From: Bacteroidota bacterium | GTDB lineage: Bacteria; Bacteroidota; Bacteroidia; Bacteroidales; VadinHA17 | Reading direction: 5' to 3' | Assembly: GCA_015222065.1 (NCBI GenBank) | Contig: JADFUQ010000283.1 | Span: forward strand, 1 to 7,800 | Length of the DNA stretch: 7,800 bases | Shown here: positions 1 through 5,521 of the stretch, piece after piece | How positions within the stretch are numbered: the first letter of the stretch is position 1 | How the letters are laid out: every line of letters starts with the position of its first letter | The notes under the pieces: model-generated | Database searches by the model: none | Told to the model about the DNA's origin: nothing | The model's input: only the letters and a program-made list of their open reading frames with translations | Program-made: the position numbers and the translations under genes

Positions 1-1806
1 ATAGGACGCCTGATGTATGACAGTAAGAAAATATATGAAGATCAGTTATCTGCTCTTGAAAGAGACAGCAAACGTGTTGGACATGCAGGTGACGAAATTG
101 ATTATGCACTTCTTCTGGACGGATTAAAGGCAGAAAGAGAGCAAGGCATTACTATTGATGTGGCATACAGATATTTTTCAACAAACAAGAGGAAATTTAT
201 TATTGCAGATACACCCGGGCATGAACAATATACTCGTAATATGGTAACGGGTGCATCAACGGCTAATCTGGCGATAATACTTATTGATGCTACAAAGGGG
301 GTAATTACACAAACAAAAAGACATACCTTTTTAGTCTCTCTTCTGGGTATAAAACACGTTGTTCTGGCTGTGAATAAAATGGATTTGGTTGATTTCAGTC
401 AACAGGTTTTTGATAATATTTGTACTGACTATAAAGCCTTTGTTACAAAATTGAATATTCCTGACGTGAACTTTATTCCACTTTCCGCTTTAAAAGGGGA
501 TAATGTTGTTGATATTTCGAAAAAGATGCTTTGGTATCATGGTAAAAGCATGATGGAATTTCTTGAAAAGGTACATGTTGGTAGTGACCGCAATTTTGAT
601 GATTTAAGATTTCCGGTACAATATGTGCAGAGACCAGATAAGGATTTCCGGGGCTTTTCTGCAAAAGTTTCATCCGGTGTTATTAAAAAAGGAGACGAAA
701 TACTGGTGCTTCCATCGAAGAAAAAATCCACCATTAAATCAATTATTACTTACGATGGTGAGAAGGATTATGCTTTTCCACCGCAATCTGTTACAGTGAC
801 CCTTGAAGATGAAATAGATATTTCCAGGGGAGAGATGATTGTTAGCCTCGATAATATTCCACATGTTGAGCGTCACTTTGAGGCCATGCTTGTATGGATG
901 GATGAAAACAAGATGGATCCATCCACAAATTTCTATATTAAACATAATACTGACACAACAAAAGCCCGAATTGATGAAATAAAGTATAGAATTGATGTCA
1001 ATACCCTTGATAAGCATAATATTGAACAATTTGAATTAAACGACATTGGACGGGTAGTTATCACAACCAACAAACCTATATTCTTTGATTCATATAGCAA
1101 AAACAGGAGTACGGGTTCCTTTGTGTTGATTAATCCGTTGACACATAACACGAGTGCCGTGGGTATGATAATTGATAAGTTAGGTAGTGATGAGTTGCCT
1201 TCACGTATTACTGATATGGATCGGGCAAGGATCAGTAAAGGACAGAGCTTGATTTCTGCTAAAGAACGGGAGAATAGGTTTAAGCAGAAGGGAGCGACTA
1301 TTTGGATTACCGGCTTACATGGTTCCGGTAAAAATGATCTGGCCTATTCTCTGGAGCGCCGGCTTTTTGATTTGGGGGCTACATCGGTTTTGTTGGATGG
1401 CAGCACTGTTCGAAGTGGATTATCAAGGGAATTAGATTATTCACCAGCCGATCAGGCAGAGCATCTGCGAAGAGTAGCACATATTGCTCATATATTAAAT
1501 GAACAGGGAATAATAGCCATTTGCTCTTTTATTTCCCCTGTTGAAAATATCCGTAATCAAATATCGGAAATAATAGGAAAAGAACGATTTGTGTTGGTAT
1601 ATATGGAGGCTGATATTGAATCATGTAAGAAGAATAAGCCGGAATTATATCAACTGGCGGAAGAGGGAAAAGCGTTAAATATGCCGGGAGTTGACACTAT
1701 ATATGAACCACCTGCGGAGCCCAATATTCAATTAAGTTTGGATGAAAGCAGATTAAATAAGGAATTAATAGTCGATTATTTAAAAAAAGTTTCAATATTA
1801 CCTTAA
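1..1806 (+). CDS. cysNC: CysN-CysC fusion: sulfate adenylyltransferase large (GTPase) subunit with C-terminal APS-kinase-like domain, 5' end cut
   Basis: In sulfate activation CysN works with CysD to make APS from ATP and sulfate, driven by GTP hydrolysis; CysC phosphorylates APS to PAPS. The frame is open from base 1 and starts mid-motif: visible residues 2-7 (GRLMYD) correspond to the segment just after the CysN P-loop, so the P-loop and true start lie off the left edge. The ATG at 13 is internal. Visible GTPase motifs are G2 (GIT, about 49-51), G3 DTPGH (70-74), G4 NKMD (125-128) and G5-like SALKGDN. EF-Tu-like beta-barrel domains follow to about residue 425. The CysC-like domain begins near 431, with P-loop GLHGSGKN (438-445), LLDGSTVR, and FISP with the phospho-acceptor-type Ser at 512. 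Two kinase motifs deviate from the family (GKN for GKS/T, DGST for DGDN), so PAPS synthesis is less certain than the CysN role. cysD would be expected upstream. 601 residues are visible. Confidence 0.93.
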   Translation: MGRLMYDSKKIYEDQLSALERDSKRVGHAGDEIDYALLLDGLKAEREQGITIDVAYRYFSTNKRKFIIADTPGHEQYTRNMVTGASTANLAIILIDATKGVITQTKRHTFLVSLLGIKHVVLAVNKMDLVDFSQQVFDNICTDYKAFVTKLNIPDVNFIPLSALKGDNVVDISKKMLWYHGKSMMEFLEKVHVGSDRNFDDLRFPVQYVQRPDKDFRGFSAKVSSGVIKKGDEILVLPSKKKSTIKSIITYDGEKDYAFPPQSVTVTLEDEIDISRGEMIVSLDNIPHVERHFEAMLVWMDENKMDPSTNFYIKHNTDTTKARIDEIKYRIDVNTLDKHNIEQFELNDIGRVVITTNKPIFFDSYSKNRSTGSFVLINPLTHNTSAVGMIIDKLGSDELPSRITDMDRARISKGQSLISAKERENRFKQKGATIWITGLHGSGKNDLAYSLERRLFDLGATSVLLDGSTVRSGLSRELDYSPADQAEHLRRVAHIAHILNEQGIIAICSFISPVENIRNQISEIIGKERFVLVYMEADIESCKKNKPELYQLAEEGKALNMPGVDTIYEPPAEPNIQLSLDESRLNKELIVDYLKKVSILP

Positions 1807-1827
1807 TTGATTAATGTTTCACAATCC

Positions 1828-1841
1828 TTGAACTTTGAACC
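1828..1841 (+). repeat. Heptamer tandem repeat, TTGAACY x2
   Basis: Two adjacent 7-base units (TTGAACT, TTGAACC) lie just after the cysNC stop. The same heptamer occurs three times at 6934-6954, in the gap after fcl, so it is a dispersed short tandem repeat and not part of either gene. Confidence 0.6.
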
Positions 1842-1867
1842 TTTTGGAAATATGAATGTTGAATGAT

Positions 1868-1990
1868 GAAGGCCTGCCACGTGAAATGCGACGCTTGCCG
1901 TGCCTGCCCCGTCAGGAAGTTTACCCTGTGAAATTGCTTGCCCTGTGTAATCCACGAAGTGGTGCAACGCAATTACACAGGGCGGGCAAC
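1868..1990. repeat. GC-richer structured intergenic repeat patch
   Basis: This patch is richer in G+C than its surroundings and contains related sub-units: GTGAAATGCGACGCTTGCC, then GTGAAATTGCTTGCCC, with CCCTGTG occurring twice, and a large hairpin at its right end (1934-1989). Small reading frames cross it on both strands, but they consist of repeat sequence and resemble no recognised domain. It looks like a dispersed intergenic repeat element; a genome-wide search for further copies would decide. Confidence 0.5.
1934..1989. repeat. 18-bp inverted repeat enclosing two small hairpins (three-way junction)
   Basis: The arms TTGCTTGCCCTGTGTAAT (1934-1951) and ATTACACAGGGCGGGCAA (1972-1989) pair along 18 positions; 16 are Watson-Crick and two are T-G wobbles, and the inner 12 are perfect. 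The 20 enclosed bases are entirely used by two further hairpins: CCAC-GAA-GTGG (1952-1962) and TGC-AAC-GCA (1963-1971). The second has only a 3-bp stem, so that branch is weak. No base is left unpaired between the three stems. There is no T-run after it, so it does not look like a rho-independent terminator. Confidence 0.7.
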
Positions 1991-2073
1991 ATAGTGAAGG
2001 AGGGACGCAAACTACCAAAAACAACCAGAATGCCAAATAAATCGACTGTTATAAGCTTTACGGAAAGCCGGGG

Positions 2074-2097
2074 GAGATTGCTTCACTTCGTTCGCAA
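2074..2097. repeat. GAGATTGCTTC...TTCGCAA intergenic repeat-like sequence
   Basis: The sequence begins GAGATTGCTTCACTTCG and ends TTCGCAA, with TTGC and GCAA as terminal complements. From memory it resembles a palindromic intergenic repeat type seen in many unrelated bacterial genomes. The assignment rests on recall, and only one copy is in the window. Confidence 0.35.
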
Positions 2098-2151
2098 AAT
2101 CCGTATACTTATTATGCTTGAAAGGAGACACATGGCAGACCTTGTACTTTG

Positions 2152-2172
2152 CACCCAGCACACAGCATCCAA
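2152..2172 (+). repeat. Heptamer tandem repeat, about 3 units (CACCCAG-like)
   Basis: Three consecutive 7-base units, CACCCAG, CACACAG and CATCCAA, lie immediately before the first 24-base direct repeat. They are imperfect but keep the 7-base phase. Confidence 0.45.
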
Positions 2173-2174
2173 CA

Positions 2175-2198
2175 ACACTGCAACACTGCATCACAATT
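2175..2198 (+). repeat. 24-base direct repeat, copy 1
   Basis: This 24-base stretch (starting ACACTGCAACACTGC, ending CACAATT) recurs at 2373-2396 with a single mismatch (T to A). The two copies start 198 bases apart and bracket the gene remnant at 2213-2344. The string AAAACTCTT also follows each copy, at 2201 and 2415. Confidence 0.75.
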
Positions 2199-2212
2199 TT
2201 AAAACTCTTTAA

Positions 2213-2344
2213 ATAAATTCCCCTGAAATTAAAGAATTCATCCATAAGCACAGCAATCTTTTCTGGTACACACCAAACAACAAAAAAGAAGATATAAGCA
2301 CTGAGTTATTGGTGGAAACCATTTTGAATTACGGCAATCCGTAA
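2213..2344 (+). pseudogene. Remnant of a short conserved protein gene
   Basis: The frame is open from just after a TAA at 2210-2212 to a TAA at 2342-2344, with no ATG or other convincing start. The 43 residues read like a real protein, not a random frame: EFIHKHSNLFWYTPNN is followed by EDISTELLVETILNYGN. From memory this combination (LFWYTP, then an acidic IS-ELLVE-ILNYG segment) resembles the N-terminal part of small proteins often encoded beside AbiEii-type nucleotidyltransferases; I am not sure of the family. The usual continuation after NYG is replaced by heptamer repeats, so the 3' part is lost. An AbiE-like pair lies at the right end of this window, but no link can be shown. Confidence 0.45.
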
Positions 2345-2367
2345 CTCGTAACTCGAAACACGTAACT
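2340..2367 (+). repeat. Heptamer tandem repeat, CGTAACT x4
   Basis: Four in-phase 7-base units: CGTAACT, CGTAACT, CGAAACA, CGTAACT. The first unit overlaps the stop codon of the gene remnant, as if the repeat replaced or grew into the gene's 3' part. A single related unit (CTCGTAAC) occurs near 6922. Confidence 0.7.
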
Positions 2368-2372
2368 CTTTT

Positions 2373-2396
2373 ACACTGCAACACAGCATCACAATT
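2373..2396 (+). repeat. 24-base direct repeat, copy 2
   Basis: This copy matches 2175-2198 at 23 of 24 positions. It lies 36 bases before the start codon at 2433, so the repeat forms part of that gene's leader. No Bacteroidota-type TAnnTTTG promoter element was seen between 2213 and 2432. Confidence 0.75.
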
Positions 2397-2432
2397 ATTT
2401 AACTTCTCAACTTAAAAACTCTTAATACAAAT

Positions 2433-3593
2433 ATGGTTTCTCCTGAAAAGAAGGTTTTCGTATCCGGTTGTTTCGACTTGTTACATAGCGGACATGTAGC
2501 TTTCTTAACCGAAGCATCATCTTTTGGTGATTTGTATGTAGGAATTGGATCTGATAAGACAATTTCTGAACTCAAAGGGAGAGTTACAATAAATACGGAA
2601 GAAGAGCGAAAATATATGTTAGAAGCATTAAAAGTTGTAAAAAAATGCTTTGTAAATTCAGGTTCCGGTATTCTGGATTTTTATTCTGATATGGTTGACT
2701 TGAAGCCTGATATTTTTGTTGTCAATGAAGATGGAAACACTCCGGAAAAGTCAGCACTTTGTTTGAAATTGGGAATTGATTATAAAGTGCTTAAGCGCAT
2801 TCCGTATAGTAATTTACCCAAAAGAACTACAACAGAATTAAGAAGAATAACAGCCTTTCCATACCGTATTGATATCGCCGGTACATGGATTGACCAGCCT
2901 TATGTGTCTGAACATTATCCCGGAAGTGCGATTGTGGCCTCCATTGAACCGACTACTGAGTTTTTTGATCGTAGCGGGATGGCAACAAGTACAAGACGTG
3001 TAGCTTTGGAAATGTGGCCAGGAGGTATGCCCTTTGGGGATCCGGAAAACATGGCTAAAATGTTGTTCCGATTTGATAATCCGCCGGGTAAGACTGAAAT
3101 ATCCGGTTCGCAGGATGCTTTAGGGATAATGTTACCTGGTATAAATAAGCTTGTTTATAATTGTAAAAATTACTGGCCGGAAAAGATAACTAATGTGCTT
3201 GATGAAGACATTATTTCATGGTTAGAAAGCCATTTATATCTTATTCCTCTTTGGCCAAGAAAAGCTGGATATAATGTGCTTAAGGTCACAAAATTAAACA
3301 AAACCAATGTAAAGGCTCTTGCAGATGCCGCTGATGGTTGCTGGGAGGCTATAAAGAACAAGGATCTTAATGGGTTTGCAAAATACTTTAATGATTCATT
3401 TTATGCACAAGTGACCCTTTTTCCTGGAATGCTGAATGATGAACTATCTGAGGTTCTTGATACTTATGGAAACAGGGCTTTAGGGTGGAAGTTGTCCGGT
3501 GCCGGAGGTGGTGGCTATTTGATTCTTATTTCTGAAAAGAAAATTGATAAAGGGATTTCTATAAAAATTCGTCGTAAAAACTTAATGATCTAA
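2433..3593 (+). CDS. Bifunctional fusion: cytidylyltransferase-like domain plus GHMP-kinase-like domain
   Basis: The protein has 386 residues. Residues 1-138 form a cytidylyltransferase-type fold: VSGCFDLLHSGH (10-21) carries the nucleotide-binding HxGH motif, and RTTTELR (131-137) sits where the family has its RTST-like motif. From about 140 the sequence turns into a GHMP-kinase-like domain: FPYRIDIAGTWID (142-154) matches the family's N-terminal sugar-binding segment, GMATSTRR (182-189) sits where the Gly/Ser phosphate loop is expected, SGSQD (224-228) resembles the GxQD segment of heptose-type GHMP kinases, and LSGAGGGGY (354-362) is the third motif. A kinase joined to a nucleotidyltransferase suggests sugar phosphorylation followed by NDP-sugar formation; the sugar and nucleotide are unknown. 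HldE has similar logic but uses a PfkB kinase, and Fkp is much longer. gmd starts 3 bases after the stop, implying one mRNA. The ATG at 2433 gives the expected short lead into the first strand; the leader is A/T-rich, without a Shine-Dalgarno box. Confidence 0.85.
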   Translation: MVSPEKKVFVSGCFDLLHSGHVAFLTEASSFGDLYVGIGSDKTISELKGRVTINTEEERKYMLEALKVVKKCFVNSGSGILDFYSDMVDLKPDIFVVNEDGNTPEKSALCLKLGIDYKVLKRIPYSNLPKRTTTELRRITAFPYRIDIAGTWIDQPYVSEHYPGSAIVASIEPTTEFFDRSGMATSTRRVALEMWPGGMPFGDPENMAKMLFRFDNPPGKTEISGSQDALGIMLPGINKLVYNCKNYWPEKITNVLDEDIISWLESHLYLIPLWPRKAGYNVLKVTKLNKTNVKALADAADGCWEAIKNKDLNGFAKYFNDSFYAQVTLFPGMLNDELSEVLDTYGNRALGWKLSGAGGGGYLILISEKKIDKGISIKIRRKNLMI

Positions 3594-3596
3594 CTT

Positions 3597-4712
3597 ATGC
3601 CAAAAATTGCATTAATTACAGGAATTACCGGTCAGGATGGTGCTTACCTGGCTGAATTCCTGTTAAAAAAAGGATATATAGTCCACGGGATAAAAAGAAG
3701 AAGTTCCATGTTTAATACTGAAAGAATAGACCATCTCTATCAGGATCCACATGAAAAGGAGCAGAAGTTCGTCCTGCATTATGGTGATCTGACCGATTCT
3801 ACAAATCTTATCCGGATTATACAGGAGGTCCAACCTGAGGAGATATATAATCTTGCTGCCCAGAGCCATGTTCAGGTTTCTTTCGAAACACCCGAATATA
3901 CGGCAAATGCTGATGGAATAGGAACATTAAGAATACTTGAAGCTATACGGATATTAGAATTAGCCGGAAAAGTTAAATTTTACCAGGCTTCAACAAGTGA
4001 GCTTTACGGGTACGCAATTGAAATTCCGCAAAAAGAAAAAACACCTTTTTATCCAAGAAGTCCATACGGTGTGGCAAAATTATATGCTTACTGGATCACA
4101 GTGAATTATCGTGAGGCATATAATATATTTGCTTGCAATGGAATTCTTTTCAACCATGAATCTCCAATCAGGGGTGAGACATTTGTTACCAGGAAAATTA
4201 CCAGGGCTGTTGCAAGGATCGCACTTGGCTTGCAGGAAAAGATCTTTCTTGGAAACCTTTCTTCAAAACGGGATTGGGGCCATGCCAGGGATTATGTGGA
4301 AGCGATGTATCTGATGTTACAGCAAGATACTCCGGAGGATTTTGTCATTGCAACAGGTGTTACAACTGAAATAAGGGAGATGTTGATTATGGCATTTAAT
4401 GAAGCAGGTGTTGAGTTGGAATTCAGGGGGAAAGGGGACAATGAAAAGGGATATGTGAAAGCTTGTAATAAAGCGAAATACCAACTTGAGAAAGGCAAAG
4501 AAATTATTGCGGTTGATCCCAGATATTACAGGCCAACAGAAGTCAATCATTTGATAGGTGATGCTTCAAAGGCAAGGAAGAAATTAGGCTGGAAACCTAC
4601 TTACGATCTTCCCGGATTAGTTAAAGAAATGGTACAAAGTGATCTGCATCTGATGAGAAAAGAGTCCTATTTGAAAGAGGGAGGATATGAGACGCTGAAT
4701 TACTATGAATAG
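3597..4712 (+). CDS. gmd: GDP-mannose 4,6-dehydratase
   Basis: Gmd is a cytoplasmic short-chain dehydrogenase/reductase of the extended type. It converts GDP-D-mannose to GDP-4-keto-6-deoxy-D-mannose with tightly bound NADP, the first committed step to GDP-L-fucose and other 6-deoxyhexoses. The 371 residues match the usual length. The nucleotide-binding motif GITGQDG lies at 9-15, followed by HGIKRRSSMFNTERIDHL, typical of this enzyme. Catalytic residues in family positions are T133 and E135 (in STSELYG), Y157 and K161 (SPYGVAK). FNHESPIRGETFVTRKI and the C-terminal PRYYRPTEVNHLIGD and GWKPTYDL segments are also characteristic. The start at 3597 lies 3 bases after the preceding stop, with the Rossmann strand beginning at residue 4. 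Its partner fcl is usually directly downstream, but here 809 bases of repeats and another gene intervene. Confidence 0.97.
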   Translation: MPKIALITGITGQDGAYLAEFLLKKGYIVHGIKRRSSMFNTERIDHLYQDPHEKEQKFVLHYGDLTDSTNLIRIIQEVQPEEIYNLAAQSHVQVSFETPEYTANADGIGTLRILEAIRILELAGKVKFYQASTSELYGYAIEIPQKEKTPFYPRSPYGVAKLYAYWITVNYREAYNIFACNGILFNHESPIRGETFVTRKITRAVARIALGLQEKIFLGNLSSKRDWGHARDYVEAMYLMLQQDTPEDFVIATGVTTEIREMLIMAFNEAGVELEFRGKGDNEKGYVKACNKAKYQLEKGKEIIAVDPRYYRPTEVNHLIGDASKARKKLGWKPTYDLPGLVKEMVQSDLHLMRKESYLKEGGYETLNYYE

Positions 4713-4715
4713 GAC

Positions 4716-4750
4716 GCGGATTGCACGGATTAGTATAGATTACGCGGATT
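4716..4750 (+). repeat. Short tandem repeat of GCGGATT-like units, about 4 copies
   Basis: Directly after gmd, GCGGATT, ACGGATT, ATAGATT and GCGGATT follow one another at 9- to 10-base spacing. It is a simple repeat at the left border of the gmd-fcl gap and resembles no terminator or operator that I recognise. Confidence 0.5.
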
Positions 4751-4774
4751 AATGAGCCAATTATTATTATTCGA

Positions 4775-4926
4775 GAAAGAGAAAGAGCGAAAGAAAGAGG
4801 GAGCGAAAGAGAGAAGGAGCGAAAGAGAGAAAGAGCGAAAGAGTGAGGGAGAGAAGGAGCGAAAGAGAGAAAGAATGAAAGAGTGAAAGAGAGAAGGAGT
4901 GATAGAGAGAAAGAGCGACAGAGAGA
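4775..4926 (-). repeat. Octamer array A: 19 purine-rich 8-base units, left of the S23-type gene
   Basis: Nineteen consecutive 8-base units run without a phase break: for example AAGAGCGA, AAGAGAGA, AGGAGCGA, AAGAGTGA and GGGAGAGA. Every unit ends in GA; variation is concentrated at unit positions 1-2 and 6. Units ending CGA or TGA are mixed with units ending AGA. On the minus strand the consensus reads TCGCTCTT, the same unit as arrays B (5384-5487) and C (6222-6293), so this array is in the opposite orientation to both. The plus strand is almost entirely purine. The array ends 31 bases before the ATG at 4958. Confidence 0.9.
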
Positions 4927-4957
4927 AAATAGTTGAATTGAACTAATTTAATAGTTG

Positions 4958-5335
4958 ATGAATAAAATAATTAGAATTCATACTGACTTAAAGGTCTATC
5001 AGCTTTCTTTTGAAGCAGGAATGGATGTCTTTGAACTTTCAAAGAGATTTCCAAATGAAGAGAAATATTCATTAACTGATCAAATAAGAAGATCTTCAAG
5101 ATCTGTTTCGAGTAATATTGCTGAGGCATGGAGAAAAAGACGTTATCCAAAATCTTTTATTTCAAAATTGTCAGATTCTGAAGGGGAAGCGGCGGAAACA
5201 CAAGTGTGGTTGAATTATGCTTTAGCATGTAAATATATTGATGTTGAAAAGCACGACAATCTTTATGATAAATATGATCATATTATTTCAATGATTGTTA
5301 AAATGATAATTAAACCTAATGACTGGGCATTTTAG
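4958..5335 (+). CDS. Four-helix-bundle protein of the S23 / 23S rRNA intervening-sequence family
   Basis: The 125-residue, charged, helical protein shows the family hallmarks: DLKVYQLSFEAGMDVFEL (10-27) in the first helix, PNEEKYSLTDQIRRSS (32-47) and SVSSNIAEAW (49-58), then a helix with SEGEAAETQVWLNYAL. Family members were first met as ORFs in intervening sequences of 23S rRNA and are common elsewhere in genomes; a relative (Avd) is the accessory protein of diversity-generating retroelements. Its biochemical role is unsettled, and no reverse transcriptase or rRNA sequence is seen here. The ATG at 4958 is preferred; a TTG directly before it (4955) would add one residue. The gene sits alone between gmd and fcl, with inverted octamer arrays on both sides, so it looks inserted and unlikely to take part in fucose synthesis. 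It ends 49 bases before array B. Confidence 0.85.
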   Translation: MNKIIRIHTDLKVYQLSFEAGMDVFELSKRFPNEEKYSLTDQIRRSSRSVSSNIAEAWRKRRYPKSFISKLSDSEGEAAETQVWLNYALACKYIDVEKHDNLYDKYDHIISMIVKMIIKPNDWAF

Positions 5336-5383
5336 TTGTTGTTATGAACCTATTTTTTGTAATTTATAGCCTCTCCTGCTTTA

Positions 5384-5487
5384 TCGCTTTTTCACTCTAT
5401 CGCTCTTTCACTCTATCGCTCTTTCACTCTATCGCTCTTTCGCTCCTTCGCCCCTTCGCTCCTTCGCTCAATCGCTTCATCATTCAT
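5384..5487 (+). repeat. Octamer array B: 13 pyrimidine-rich 8-base units, right of the S23-type gene
   Basis: Thirteen units in perfect 8-base phase: TCGCTTTT, then TCACTCTA alternating with TCGCTCTT three times, a fourth TCGCTCTT, TCGCTCCT, TCGCCCCT, TCGCTCCT, TCGCTCAA, TCGCTTCA and TCATTCAT. All begin with TC. The two-unit (16-base) alternation in the left half suggests that expansion also occurred in dimers. The orientation is opposite to array A, so the S23-type gene is enclosed by an inverted pair. The array ends 34 bases before the fcl start, in the fcl leader. Confidence 0.92.
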
Positions 5488-5521
5488 CCGATTACTTAAA
5501 TAACTAAATAATTATAACAAT

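Noticed and set aside
13..1806. Complete cysNC gene starting at the ATG at 13
   Set aside because: The frame is open to base 1 and encodes the conserved GRL just before this Met, while the GTPase P-loop that should come first is missing. The gene is cut by the window edge.
1934..1989. Rho-independent terminator of cysNC
   Set aside because: No T-run follows on either side, the hairpin starts 128 bases after the stop, and the branched structure is unlike a terminator.
1803..2036. Minus-strand reading frame of 77 codons in the cysNC downstream gap
   Set aside because: It runs through the structured repeat patch and its hairpin, has no recognisable domain, and its sequence is explained by the repeat units.
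1856..2212. Plus-strand reading frame of 118 codons through the same gap, including a possible short gene from an ATG at 2132 after GAAAGGAGACAC
   Set aside because: It is composed of the repeat patch, the GATTGCTTC-type repeat and heptamers, with no protein-like conservation visible. The purine box is unconvincing in a genome whose other genes lack such boxes.
4958..5335. S23-type gene as the accessory protein of a diversity-generating retroelement or part of an rRNA intervening sequence
   Set aside because: No reverse transcriptase, template/variable repeat pair or rRNA sequence lies in the window. Only the protein family is shared.
5351..5359. Promoter -7 element (TATTTTTTG) before fcl
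   Set aside because: There is one base too many between TA and TTTG for the TAnnTTTG consensus, and no matching -33 element was seen.
4775..5487. CRISPR array
   Set aside because: Units are 8 bases long and directly adjacent, with no spacers and no cas genes; they are tandem repeats.
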